Shown one piece after another: positions 44,201 through 51,031 of a stretch of 62,533 nucleotides of DNA. Below the pieces are notes generated by a model, which made no database searches, had not been told where the DNA came from, and worked only from the letters and a program-made list of their open reading frames with translations. Origin of the DNA: a virus. The stretch lies in IMG/VR virus record IMGVR_UViG_3300022221_000007, positions 1 to 62,533 of that record; one strand, written 5' to 3'. Every line of letters starts with the position of its first letter. Position 1 is the stretch's first letter. A program made the position numbers and the translations under genes.

Positions 44201-44501
44201 TATTGATTCATTTCCGGATTATAAGGAAGGATTGCCAACAAGAGTTAAGCAACTAAGTGATGTGGGTATTTTGATGTTTCCTACTTACTGGCTTAGAGTC
44301 CAGAAAGCAATCTACCGAATGGCTAAAAATAAGCCAGTTAGTTTTGGTACGGAAATGGTAATTGAAGAGATGGCTGAAATTGAAGCACCTACAATATGGG
44401 ATGCTAATATTTGGAATAAAGCTACCACGTTCCATGGCCTATTCCACACCCCTTGGCAAAATATTGGGGTTAACAGTTTAATACCTAAGTACATCTACTA
44501 A
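38235..44501 (+). CDS. Virion RNA polymerase, catalytic chain with embedded zincin domain
   Basis: 2088 aa. The polymerase core lies in the first half: TxxGR-type region AGRNARLYY...NPH near 430, motif A STDATASGG with Asp570, motif B Arg667-Lys671-Tyr679 with exactly T7 spacing (627/631/639), motif C HDA with Asp888. Then a MPTase-PolyVal-like zincin: HEVVH at 1090-1094 and EFIA near 1162. A long helical C-terminal region (1200-2088) has no known motif and in N4 is needed for packaging. It is injected with the DNA in N4 and transcribes early genes from hairpin promoters. Start ATG lies 7 nt after the preceding stop, with a weak GTGAG signal. Confidence 0.88.
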   Translation: MPNFCIPESQIEQLLRKVDMKTINESQDKEARINIFDITADMVREVITSGKTTAIDDKLISRPVRQKLNDALKIDPVMDKKVKAFIQNLSVQHAVETSDNPNVNKAVADRTLRQGGTALKEIMDSIAGEINKAANNGLKVTEVSNKGHLPNLPLHRVAASIGRKIMYTQGLRFKKAGGEQDQNLSAWVETMYYATGMSAIENLEKNGFLTIHEAGTGKMVIKDYLDSIDSEQKFGPEDKVTDSIPSLELNLEAFGVETTAAKPAKEMAFFTDFGADVRGTELGAYDQVLRAIGLLSQPATFTMPNIGEDGPATESDRHNNDVYDPGEVINKARKEIGENPTFLQGSIHSFFQQLHEHLKDEDMSAAQWLSGIEDKTKLQNLFGLEPYSDALAGQASAAGRKLSKSTPLNDVIEYYDRLKGDSPVPIYMNMFAGRNARLYYDNSILNPHSSKLIRHAMAVDPYTVKVDSDAFKFMVGKVAILLGMEEDTGAVMGNGKVTEQSKKVDRALEAYMKFSSAGSLNKKLVQLTKMSEEFPKLDFSELVSTLGAVQDIQEGLLSGEVTSTYMVSTDATASGGQLTFMQAIGADTNNEEDYVELMKQLGLFKGEKEGSLEGVEDVYGILKRRLEFFTENKQDPDAQSVADTPKTAAIRSTVKKIQKVLFENDIRNMSKIPTMTFIYQQTKGGARSSMSKDFADMIIKQLRNPVISKDFNELIDLVNEILGHDEKYTTHQSSYKKLLKNRDLDLELRTKIAASGTPDFLYDTLTSSLTNKYLKKYQNRAKRIFELVDSEDALKNIRVMPASYVLSNPLKEGESYTLEQYEKYGLTMGKQFEVLNNVAGVDVLTRPDKNRDTVMGVSYIHGADTSNLYRSTEGLPTKHKTGLIVVHDAVYSSPELVMEFEKNYVEENRQLALNYDIHEQVLKSVAAYGGNTLTSKANYTNLVAEVEASKARKQQLLKDSENGYNTETTSVIGDRIDFEGIDTKSPSRKTSTGTQTSTQGKGQAKSGKRTAQNGKPKTKAFSKQSALEIMESLSEDSTLIQKFLSANPSGVKKGDTPQYSTKTDVITIAGVDPRTGKKATKKKLVELVEHEVVHSLTSGIVSDWVSNKKSSVSANMNLAYIDKAVKRLSRLRDHGELKLPKAAAERVNYVLNSLEDDIRISEFIAIMSTEPETAKAVYKVLGNDRGNLDKIIEKVVAKVREILATITEKDFETYKVDSEKLYSAVNQVIQDGQSSREGDINAHRALMSLSSNTELFAADPNNILKEARGAVNYINAAVVRNINDPAVRKAGDLTKAMDSYLKVNSPMYRRALQRLKGIYDDSEALQSLVHKITNADINSEKKNEVQSLFVALRATKNEVISKELEKFSAITSKMSDEEKEAFFDFTHKMAMQDYFLFAEEVTDIDAEIAEIEEMHFDKQQVESLESIVSMNVDDEVTMRTHYNVDSVGFSGELKNHARKLVVLKSIKKLGEDRFNSMKENTELMELIRDNTLAHEALIAEGSLQNSMVRDHKLKDTYAEPITAIAITMEDADKFSYTEKSGWTMVVKPTKDRLGVVYRKEIDGTYQEGMFTDIRTESGDITVKAKHRDMPGVVKVGDRYKLIISQKDKEKMGLVKDASQSLVRSMAHTMTIKESEGIRNKLLEKDTYWDMNEKNMEDLRTIIMDPKRDHPWFLGAKEGVIYDDLPAKVKARYMPIASTKLSDSANFDQKIQYVRKDISYWLVGAKEESLAKDPKLKWALRITKDLIAGAKIGMVVTNPAKILADNMSNVAYLGVMGVDPLTIQKNYREISKQYNDYQKAKNILNNLRVKAYANPKKYGNQIKQMERKLKEMPANGFVERGFVSSMGSELVMQTNDPSSGFKSDIDTVLKTVLQDKSGKHNKVAKFLMDFSKYGNVGMEDFLETWAKPFGKLDSTQVIESELERMAERLRHIKSEDDVVSYMHQYLNSPDSEFVKLGSHMTDLTDILAKETYYRYLVEEGMDAKKAELEVIDSFPDYKEGLPTRVKQLSDVGILMFPTYWLRVQKAIYRMAKNKPVSFGTEMVIEEMAEIEAPTIWDANIWNKATTFHGLFHTPWQNIGVNSLIPKYIY

Positions 44502-44504
44502 AAT

Positions 44505-44522
44505 AAGGGGCTTTCGCCCCTT
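44505..44522. terminator. Bidirectional terminator between convergent blocks
   Basis: AAGGGGC-TTTC-GCCCCTT lies between the last rightward gene and the first leftward gene. T-runs follow on both strands (TTTTACTC rightward, TTATTTTAG leftward). Confidence 0.85.
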
Positions 44523-44527
44523 CACTT

Positions 44528-45205
44528 TTACTCTTGACCGAAACGCCTGGCACCGAACTTAGGTGCTGCAGCAGTTGTCGCACTAGAAGTATCACCGGTC
44601 TTACCCGATTCTTTACGCCCACTAGCAATCCAAGCAGCAACCTGCTCAGGAGTAACACCGTCTTGGTAAGTCACGTTATTCACGTACTTCATTTCAGCTT
44701 CATAACCTTTACCGGCTTCAGTACCGTTAACGATTTCTTCAGCCGTAGCATTGTCAGAAGCACGGAAGAAAGCTTTGATAACTTTCTTTTCAGTGATGGC
44801 ACCATTGTAGAAACCATATTCCATCTGGATACGCATTAAGATTTCAATATCCGCTAAATCTTCCAGAGCAGTAACAGTCTTCATAGCGCTGTTCTTACCG
44901 ATAGGTAGCTCAACTTCAACAGGATCTGCAACTTCGTCCAAACCGGCAATAATCATCATCTGGTTAAACACCTTGGCGCCGATAGTGTTTGGAGAACCAT
45001 CGTTGTTTGTAACACGAAGGTTACCGTAGATAATTTGCTTTTGGCCTTGATGGTCAATAAACAGATCAACAGTAGTTGAACCGCCTTTTGAAATACTAAC
45101 TACGGGGGCTAGAACTTTGACCGGGTAAACACCAGATCCCGTAATGTGGTTACTACCACCTTGTTTAACATCTTCTTTCTTTTTGCTTGCTGTAAAAAAT
45201 GACAT
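44528..45205 (-). CDS. Single-stranded DNA-binding protein (N4 gp45-like)
   Basis: 225 aa beginning MSFFTASKKKEDVKQGGSNH, an opening typical of N4 gp45-family SSBs. Central strands (VYPVKVLAPVVSISKGGST, QKQIIYGNLRVTNNDGS) indicate an OB-like fold. The C-terminus is Ser/Thr/Ala-rich and ends in a short aromatic-acidic tip (RRFGQE). N4 gp45 stimulates replication, recombination and host RNA polymerase at late promoters. Its location beside the vRNAP gene and the RecA-like gene fits. Confidence 0.8.
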   Translation of the reverse strand: MSFFTASKKKEDVKQGGSNHITGSGVYPVKVLAPVVSISKGGSTTVDLFIDHQGQKQIIYGNLRVTNNDGSPNTIGAKVFNQMMIIAGLDEVADPVEVELPIGKNSAMKTVTALEDLADIEILMRIQMEYGFYNGAITEKKVIKAFFRASDNATAEEIVNGTEAGKGYEAEMKYVNNVTYQDGVTPEQVAAWIASGRKESGKTGDTSSATTAAAPKFGARRFGQE

Positions 45206-45242
45206 GTTTGTACCTCTCAGAGATTAAAGGGTGTCACCCCTA

Positions 45243-45431
45243 TTATTTTGCAGCAGAATTGCTACTTGATTTTGATAACATACCACTCAGTCTTAAGACT
45301 TCGCGTTCAAGACCCTCAACATAGCGAATAGTCCGACGTAAGTCAGAACGCAAATCACCATAGTGAGGATCTTGTCTAAGATCCACCAGACGGTATTTTA
45401 TATCTGGTTTGAATTGGATCACAGACTCCAC
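45243..45431 (-). CDS. Small basic/acidic helical protein, 62 aa
   Basis: Charged helical protein (YRLVDLRQDPHYGDLRSDLRRTIRYVEGLEREVLRLSG). GTG start; the frame could also begin three codons later at a GTG following GGAG. It overlaps the end of the ATPase gene upstream. No family recognised; probably a cofactor of the surrounding recombination genes. Confidence 0.5.
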   Translation of the reverse strand: MESVIQFKPDIKYRLVDLRQDPHYGDLRSDLRRTIRYVEGLEREVLRLSGMLSKSSSNSAAK

Positions 45432-46081
45432 TCACTCGCTTTACTTTGTTTAGTTTTAAGCATGTTAATGTGGTCCTGAAGATTGAAAGTTTCACATGGC
45501 ATGTTTTCCGGAAGCTCAGCTACCGTTGTACGAGAAGCCATTTTTGCATTTCGGAAATGAACAACACGCTGTTTGCCCTTAAGTTCCAAAAATATAGCTT
45601 CGTCCACTTCAGAAAGGATTCCTCCCTTCTTACCATAACTACCGCCGGCATTAACCAATGAGTAACCAGTAGTCTCTTCACTATAAAGCGCATGAGATAC
45701 CATCACCACATTGAAAGTCGGGGTTAAGTCACGTTCAATGAAATCAACAATTTTCTTGATTTCAGTATTAACTTTACCATAAGGAAAAGATTTAACTTGC
45801 TCCAAACAGTAACCTTCTACGTCCAACAAAATTTTGGAAATAGAATCGATTGCGATTGTTTCCGGAAGCTCACCCATCTTATTGTCATAGGCATGGATTT
45901 TGTCCGATACAATTTCAATAAATTGGTCTGCTGAAGTAAAATCTGGAACATTTACGTGTGCTTGAGGAAACGGGTATTTCTTACCGTCTCGTGCAACCAC
46001 AAGTGCTTTTTCCAAAGACTGCAACAGCGTAGTTTTACCTATGTTTGGTAAACTACTGATTAAGATTTTTACTTTACTCAT
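45419..46081 (-). CDS. RecA-like ATPase, Sak4-type recombinase
   Basis: 220 aa. Walker A PNIGKTT at about residues 12-18, Walker B ETIAIDSIS near 75-83 and a later VVMVSHALY strand belong to a RecA/AAA_24-type core without extra domains. Sak4 proteins are short single-strand annealing recombinases that work with a phage SSB, which is encoded next to it. It may pair with the PD-(D/E)XK nuclease two genes upstream in transcription order. The N4 counterpart is probably gp44. Confidence 0.75.
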   Translation of the reverse strand: MSKVKILISSLPNIGKTTLLQSLEKALVVARDGKKYPFPQAHVNVPDFTSADQFIEIVSDKIHAYDNKMGELPETIAIDSISKILLDVEGYCLEQVKSFPYGKVNTEIKKIVDFIERDLTPTFNVVMVSHALYSEETTGYSLVNAGGSYGKKGGILSEVDEAIFLELKGKQRVVHFRNAKMASRTTVAELPENMPCETFNLQDHINMLKTKQSKASEWSL

Positions 46082-46090
46082 TGAAACTCC

Positions 46091-46327
46091 TTACTTCTTA
46101 TTTGTGTTTGAAATGGCTTTAGCTATAGAAAGGAACAGGCTGATTATTATACCTGCAATAATCCCAGTGAGCATTCCAATAAAGGTACCAAAAAACAGGA
46201 AAGTCAGAATACCTGAAACTATGACGTCAGTCTGCCAACTAAACCTTAAAAACTTCCCGATTCCCATCTTGAACAGCAAGATGATGAATGCAAAAGCTGT
46301 TAAAAATGACGTCAAAAGAATGTCCAT
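46091..46327 (-). CDS. Small two-span membrane protein, 78 aa
   Basis: Reads MDILLTSFLTAFAFIILLFKMG; two hydrophobic segments (about 4-20 and 34-66) around a short polar loop. Its ATG overlaps the stop of the upstream 57-aa gene (TAATG). It may be an inner-membrane factor. No motif. Confidence 0.55.
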   Translation of the reverse strand: MDILLTSFLTAFAFIILLFKMGIGKFLRFSWQTDVIVSGILTFLFFGTFIGMLTGIIAGIIISLFLSIAKAISNTNKK

Positions 46328-46500
46328 TAGCTATTCTCCGTAAATGGTTTCAAGGCTCTGTCAGTGCAGTCTTGGCAACGAAAAATTTTGTGACGTTTAC
46401 ACTGAGCAACGGCCTTACCTAGCTTAATGTAAAAATGCTTATTAAGCGCTTTCTGCTCGGCAGTGTCTTTGCTCAGGTCAGTGTACGATACCCAGGACAT
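46327..46500 (-). CDS. Small zinc-finger-like protein, 57 aa
   Basis: Reads MSWVSYTDLSKDTAEQKAL and then a basic region with CKRHKIFRCQDCTDRALKPF: three Cys and one His in a probable knuckle. GAGGAGTAGTTT precedes the ATG. Small nucleic-acid-binding protein is a fair guess; no family recognised. Confidence 0.55.
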   Translation of the reverse strand: MSWVSYTDLSKDTAEQKALNKHFYIKLGKAVAQCKRHKIFRCQDCTDRALKPFTENS

Positions 46501-46503
46501 AAA

Positions 46504-46677
46504 CTACTCCTCATGCAACAGATCAACATCTTCAGTTTCACCTGTATCAAAGTTTGCAACAGTAAAATACACAGCTTCACTACCTTTTTCTTGCTGAGTT
46601 TTTAACGCTTCTTCAGCAGCTTCTCTGGGAGTATCAGCCTCAATGTCAATCTCCCAAGCTACTCGGAATTTAGTCAT
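46504..46677 (-). CDS. Small acidic protein, 57 aa
   Basis: Reads MTKFRVAWEIDIEADTPREA and continues to VDLLHEE. Composed of a strand-helix-strand unit (DTPREAAEEALKTQQ, EAVYFTVANFDTGE) like many small phage proteins that adopt a DUF-type alpha/beta fold. A GGAGTAGTTT site precedes the ATG. Function unknown. Confidence 0.55.
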   Translation of the reverse strand: MTKFRVAWEIDIEADTPREAAEEALKTQQEKGSEAVYFTVANFDTGETEDVDLLHEE

Positions 46678-46680
46678 AAA

Positions 46681-47475
46681 CTACTCCGGACGCAAACGAG
46701 GATCATGGAAAATTATGTGAGCCAGATCAGGTCGTTCATTGTAGAACTCAACAGTATCGACAGCCAACTCGAGCAACCCGGAGATAAATTCAAAGTCTTC
46801 TTCAGTAATTGACTCGGTTAATACAGTCACTTCAGGCGGATAAGACTTCAAAGGCTTACCTGTCTTCTCACTAATTTCACCTTCGATATGACGGTTAACG
46901 TACACCAGGCGAATACGAGTGACTTCGTAACCCAATTTTCTGAGAATGTAAGCGTAGACCAGCAACTGATACTTATAGTAATAAGGAATCGTTTTAGGCT
47001 TAGTCTTAGAATGGTAAGTTTTGTAATCGACAACCATACATTCTTCTTTTACACCCTGGAGTGCATCCAAAGTGCCAGCAGCGTAGTAACCGTCTTTAAC
47101 TTCGGCACAGTGCTGAGTTTCAACTTCCAGGTAGTTATGTTCAAGAACATAGTCATTAACTAATGTCTCTGCCATAGCCTGATAGTTACCACGAACAACT
47201 GCACGATCATAGTCATCATGCTCGTCTAAAGAATCGATGTAGTCTTCGATGTCTCTATTACTTACCTGCTCACCTTTGGCAACTTTCTCCGCACAGTAAT
47301 GCACGATTGTTCCAATTACAGTGGAAGTACTATGAGAAAATTCTTTCTCTCCAAGCACTTCTGAACGAAACCAAGCATGAGGCTTATCCACAAATTTAGA
47401 AAAAGCACTTGGGCTGAATTTCATCTTACCGCCTTCAGGTATAGGGGTAGATACATAAGCTAGTGGGTTAGTCAT
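46681..47475 (-). CDS. PD-(D/E)XK family nuclease (RecB/Cas4-like exonuclease)
   Basis: 264 aa. The core reads HYCAEKV near 59, GTLDALQG near 133, VVDYKTYHS near 149 and YKYQLLVYAYILRKLGY near 167: the D-x(n)-D-Y-K triad plus the QL-Y helix of RecB/Cas4-type nucleases. No C-terminal Fe-S cysteines are present, so it is closer to phage exonucleases. Coupled by ATGA to the DNA polymerase gene upstream. A role in recombination or in degrading host DNA is likely. Confidence 0.75.
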   Translation of the reverse strand: MTNPLAYVSTPIPEGGKMKFSPSAFSKFVDKPHAWFRSEVLGEKEFSHSTSTVIGTIVHYCAEKVAKGEQVSNRDIEDYIDSLDEHDDYDRAVVRGNYQAMAETLVNDYVLEHNYLEVETQHCAEVKDGYYAAGTLDALQGVKEECMVVDYKTYHSKTKPKTIPYYYKYQLLVYAYILRKLGYEVTRIRLVYVNRHIEGEISEKTGKPLKSYPPEVTVLTESITEEDFEFISGLLELAVDTVEFYNERPDLAHIIFHDPRLRPE

Positions 47476-49283
47476 ACTGACTCCTCTGATTTTTGTTTCG
47501 GGTTAAAAATGTCATTTAAAACCTCCTGTATATCTTCGACTGAAGCATTGTTTCTAATCTTGTGTAGATCAGCCCAATTTAGGCCAATCTCACCTTCTGC
47601 TTCATTATGAATAATTTCGTCCTCTAAGTACTGGACACACATAATTTCAATAAGGTTATCGTTTACCCATTTAATGACTTCAGCGTCTGCACGAACATAC
47701 GTGTAAATACTGTCATAAATGGTTGAGTTGATAGCAACATCATTTTCCATTCCTGCTTCACGGATTCTGTGGTTCATCTCGTTAACAGCAATAAGAGTCA
47801 GTATGCTCCAGAACTGAACAGTTCCGTTATTAAGCGTTCTAATGTCTTTATCTGCATCGTCTGTGTATAAACGACAGCCCAGACCCAGGTGGATGTAACC
47901 TTGATCACGAGCAGTAGGTAAAACATAGTTTTCACGGTAGTGAGTGATACCCGGATAAAGAACATTGTGGTAGTTATCAAAAATTTCTTGAGTAATCACA
48001 CCACCTTTATGAGCATCAGGGAATCCACCGTAAGCCAACTTAAATGTTGGAGCTTTAGAGTTTTGGCGGAACACCAAAATTTCTTTATTCTTTTCATCCA
48101 CTTTAACCATGAAAGCTCTAACGAAAGCTACCTGATCTTCGTCGTAAACCATATTAAGTATCTTAGATATGGCATTAGTGAAGTAACCACAAGCGTTCAA
48201 TGAGTGACCATCCAGGCCCTTCAGGAAGATATTGCACTTGTTAGTATCACCAGACAGATTTGCAATCACTCGATCTTCGAGAGCACTTAAATCTGCGGTA
48301 TAAACAACGAACCCTTCAGGAGCCTTGAAACAGCGTTTAAGTGGTTTTGCATAGATAGAGCCAGTACTAGGTGCATTCAACAAGTTTGGGCTGTTGGATG
48401 TCAGACGGAAGCTCTTAGCCCCAAATAACTTAACATTCCCATGAAGAACTCCATCAACCGTAAAGGTGTCAAAAGCTTTTAAAAAGTTAGATCGAATTAT
48501 TCCTCCAAAGGAATGGTCAATCATAGCTTGCAAAGCTTCCAGAAGATCAGGATCTTCCTTTTCCTTGTAAAGCTGTTCGATAACCTTTCTTGGCCAAGAG
48601 GCTTCACCAGTTTTGGCAGAAAATTCAACAGGCTCAATTTTGAGCATCTCAAAAAAGCCTTTCATCTGTTTGTTACTTCCCGGATTAAACCCGTCAAGCA
48701 CTACAGGCTGTTCAGCTTTTTCATAACGAGGTCTGTTCCAAAGTTCAAGTTTATACTTTGCCAGGTTTTTCATACCCTGGATGACATTACTGTTTTCACT
48801 TAATGAGCGTTTTTCAATAACAGCAGTGATAAAAGCAGATTTCAGAAATATGTTGTACTTTTTAAGATCAGCTACTGACCATTTTTCCTCACAGTCCTTA
48901 GTTCGGCCAATACTTTTTAGGTAAGTATTAACCACCCAAGTTCTATGAATCATATCGTTTGGTTTATAGGACTTAAGGTAATAGTCCAAGTCTCTAATAG
49001 ATTTGGTACATTCTTCTGCATGAGCTTTTTGTGCTGCAGGCCTACGGTAATCCTGGAACTGAGCAATTAGAGTATTGGCAGCTAAAGTTTTCTCTACCTG
49101 ATCAAGTACTTCATCGATTGTATGACGCAAATCCTCCACAGCATCTTGATCGATGTGTAATCCAACACTCATCATGTCAATCATGTCAGGAATGAAATGC
49201 TGTACAAAATTTTCATAGAAATATTCTGGACCAGGATCGTAATCTGCAGGAAAAGGAACCGGTAAATGTTGAATAGGTCGCAT
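47472..49283 (-). CDS. Family A DNA polymerase, polymerase domain only
   Basis: 603 aa. It has motif A YTADLSALEDRV, motif B RQNSKAPTFKLAYGG and motif C YDSIY (Tyr in place of the usual His), as in T7/Pol I enzymes. No exonuclease motif is present; the 3'-5' exonuclease is encoded by a separate gene (49728-50381) with two small genes between. The N-terminal 200 residues are helical and lack the exonuclease motifs. It is overlapped by the previous gene at its ATG (TAATG). Confidence 0.9.
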   Translation of the reverse strand: MRPIQHLPVPFPADYDPGPEYFYENFVQHFIPDMIDMMSVGLHIDQDAVEDLRHTIDEVLDQVEKTLAANTLIAQFQDYRRPAAQKAHAEECTKSIRDLDYYLKSYKPNDMIHRTWVVNTYLKSIGRTKDCEEKWSVADLKKYNIFLKSAFITAVIEKRSLSENSNVIQGMKNLAKYKLELWNRPRYEKAEQPVVLDGFNPGSNKQMKGFFEMLKIEPVEFSAKTGEASWPRKVIEQLYKEKEDPDLLEALQAMIDHSFGGIIRSNFLKAFDTFTVDGVLHGNVKLFGAKSFRLTSNSPNLLNAPSTGSIYAKPLKRCFKAPEGFVVYTADLSALEDRVIANLSGDTNKCNIFLKGLDGHSLNACGYFTNAISKILNMVYDEDQVAFVRAFMVKVDEKNKEILVFRQNSKAPTFKLAYGGFPDAHKGGVITQEIFDNYHNVLYPGITHYRENYVLPTARDQGYIHLGLGCRLYTDDADKDIRTLNNGTVQFWSILTLIAVNEMNHRIREAGMENDVAINSTIYDSIYTYVRADAEVIKWVNDNLIEIMCVQYLEDEIIHNEAEGEIGLNWADLHKIRNNASVEDIQEVLNDIFNPKQKSEESV

Positions 49284-49558
49284 TAGTAAAGTCCTGCAGA
49301 AGGTTCAGGAAACAGTAAAGGTAGTTGTTGAAGATTAGTGTTAACGCCATTTTGTACCTTGAAAATATAATCCTTAACCTCTTCCTTTGTAATGTTAAAA
49401 CGATGACGGTAGCCTGAAATGTGGTTTCCATCAGAACCTATAACTTCAACGAAGTAGTCATCCCTCATTAAGTTTAATCTTGCCCTCACTACTTCGTAGG
49501 TTTTACCTACAGTCAGCCTATTCTCATAATTCTTGTTGTTCACACACTTAATTTTCAT
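49283..49558 (-). CDS. Small protein between the two DNA polymerase genes, 91 aa
   Basis: Start at the ATG overlapping the zinc-ribbon stop (ATGA). MKIKCVNNKNYENRLTVGKTYEVV and later YRHRFNITKEE give a small beta-barrel-like pattern seen in short phage proteins. An in-frame ATG 48 nt upstream lies inside the neighbouring gene and is not favoured. Function unknown, but it sits inside the split polymerase operon. Confidence 0.6.
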   Translation of the reverse strand: MKIKCVNNKNYENRLTVGKTYEVVRARLNLMRDDYFVEVIGSDGNHISGYRHRFNITKEEVKDYIFKVQNGVNTNLQQLPLLFPEPSAGLY

Positions 49559-49731
49559 GGTTTTGCCCTCGCTATCTGAGCGTGTAACAAATAAACATCC
49601 CGCCACTCATGACAACATTCCAGGCAATTCATTTCTTGGTAGGCATAACCAGTATCAGCATTAAAACTACCCCCTTCTATTTCAGAACTCTTGCATTTAG
49701 GGCATTTGTCAGTCACAACATTTGTAGTCAT
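49555..49731 (-). CDS. Small zinc-ribbon protein, 58 aa
   Basis: Two C-x2-C knuckles (DKCPKCKSSE near residues 10-13, NCLECCHEW near 39-42) with strands between: a classic zinc ribbon. The ATG overlaps the stop of the exonuclease gene (ATGA). It may help recruit the separate polymerase and exonuclease chains to DNA, but this is only suggested by position. Confidence 0.65.
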   Translation of the reverse strand: MTTNVVTDKCPKCKSSEIEGGSFNADTGYAYQEMNCLECCHEWRDVYLLHAQIARAKP

Positions 49732-50381
49732 TTTCGCATCTCCTGAATCATCTCCCAGAGCTTGAATGTAGCTGCACCATCAGTAGCTGAGTACATTAGG
49801 AAATCGGGATCTCTAAGATTTTTAGGTTCGTAATCTTCATGGACAGACCAACGAGGATCATAGAAACTACCCATCAACTCTTTTAAACCAATTTTAGCCT
49901 TCCAAATAGACACATGGTTTATCAAACACTTAGCTACCAGTGAAGTGTCAATGTAGTTTAACGGGTACTTGTTAACTCGATGTTTCATTAACTTGAGATC
50001 AAATAAGGCGTTATGTACAAGGAGCAAACCCTTATACCGACTAATCCAATCCCAAATAAATAGTTCCAGTTGCGGATTGTCACACACAAAAACAATACTG
50101 TGAGAATTTGAAGTTCCAAATATGAAATGCGTTACTCGAACTAAAGACGGAAAGGATAGTCCTGAGTTGTTAGCTACCAGTAATGATAATCGTTTATGCT
50201 CTTTACTGATGTCAGGATTCTTCAAAAGTTCTTTGGCTTCTTCTCGATCTTCAGGAGTGTAAACGCCCCTACCTTCAGTATCGAAACTGAGCACAGGTAG
50301 ATCTTCCAGCATTTTCATAGCCTTAGCTATATGAAAACGAGTGCTGTAATGCTGGTAAGTAACTTTAATAACTTCAGACAT
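49728..50381 (-). CDS. DnaQ-like 3'-5' exonuclease (separated proofreading domain)
   Basis: 217 aa. ExoI motif LSFDTEG (Asp-x-Glu), ExoII LLVHNALFDLKLM (Asn...Asp) and ExoIII YSATDGA (Tyr-x3-Asp) form the DEDDy set of Pol I-type proofreading domains. In the usual family A phage polymerase these lie on one chain with the polymerase domain; here they end 445 nt before it. Length is that of an isolated exonuclease domain. Confidence 0.88.
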   Translation of the reverse strand: MSEVIKVTYQHYSTRFHIAKAMKMLEDLPVLSFDTEGRGVYTPEDREEAKELLKNPDISKEHKRLSLLVANNSGLSFPSLVRVTHFIFGTSNSHSIVFVCDNPQLELFIWDWISRYKGLLLVHNALFDLKLMKHRVNKYPLNYIDTSLVAKCLINHVSIWKAKIGLKELMGSFYDPRWSVHEDYEPKNLRDPDFLMYSATDGAATFKLWEMIQEMRK

Positions 50382-50821
50382 TTAAACTCCTAAATTTAGC
50401 TGTCAAACTAAAACCTTGGATCATAACGTGCGTACTCCTATTGGTCCCGGAAACCTCAAGTACGGTTTGATTACACCAGAGCTATGGATTTACGCAATTA
50501 AGGCTACCTCACTCGATACCAAAGAATTAGCCGACAAGTTTAGTTTGTTTTTACTTTGCGCTTCAGGTAAACGCCTAAAGTCTTAAGAGCACTACACCCA
50601 CAAAGTAAAAACAAGTTAAGTTTGTTTTGCTTTACAGTTCCGTCGTACTTGGGAACTTTACAGGCAGAGTTCGCTACCACATAAAGCAAAACAAGTTTGG
50701 CTGATTAACCTTTAACACCCTTTGAGCCAAGGCACAGGAACAGGCGAGCTTGAACCGGTTACACAATCGTTCTGTATGTGTTTGGGTATCTCAAATAGGT
50801 GTTAAAGGCCAATCAAATTCT
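50382..50821. other. 440-nt gap with three successive long stem-closed elements
   Basis: No gene seen. Element 1: TTGTTTTTACTTTG (50545-50558) with CAAAGTAAAAACAA (50601-50614), 14 bp. Element 2: TTGTTTTGCTTTA (50622-50634) with TAAAGCAAAACAA (50682-50694), 13 bp. Element 3: CCTTTAACACC (50709-50719) with GGTGTTAAAGG (50798-50808), 11 bp. Interiors of 42, 47 and 78 nt contain further hairpins, such as AGTTC/GAACT in element 2 and TTTGAG/CTCAAA in element 3. The closing stems of elements 1 and 2 resemble each other. Confidence 0.6.
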
Positions 50822-51022
50822 TTAGTTGGTTCTGGCTATCTCAGCCTTAGTTCTTAAATCTTCCATTGCCTCTCTTCCGGCAATTTCAACTACTTCTGCT
50901 GGTGTGTAGTGACGATTACCATCAATAGAAGCCATAGCCCAACCTTCACCGTGTCCATACTGAGATACGGGATACACGTTAACGGAAACTAGCCTACTAA
51001 ATTTTGTAAAAAACTGAACCAT
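50822..51022 (-). CDS. Small hypothetical protein, 66 aa
   Basis: Reads MVQFFTKFSRLVSVNVYPV and ends EDLRTKAEIARTN. TGAGGTGATTTT precedes the ATG. Contains YTPAEVVEIAGREAMEDL, a helical segment found in small phage proteins. No family. It is the last gene of the primase operon. Confidence 0.5.
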   Translation of the reverse strand: MVQFFTKFSRLVSVNVYPVSQYGHGEGWAMASIDGNRHYTPAEVVEIAGREAMEDLRTKAEIARTN

Positions 51023-51031
51023 AAAATCACC

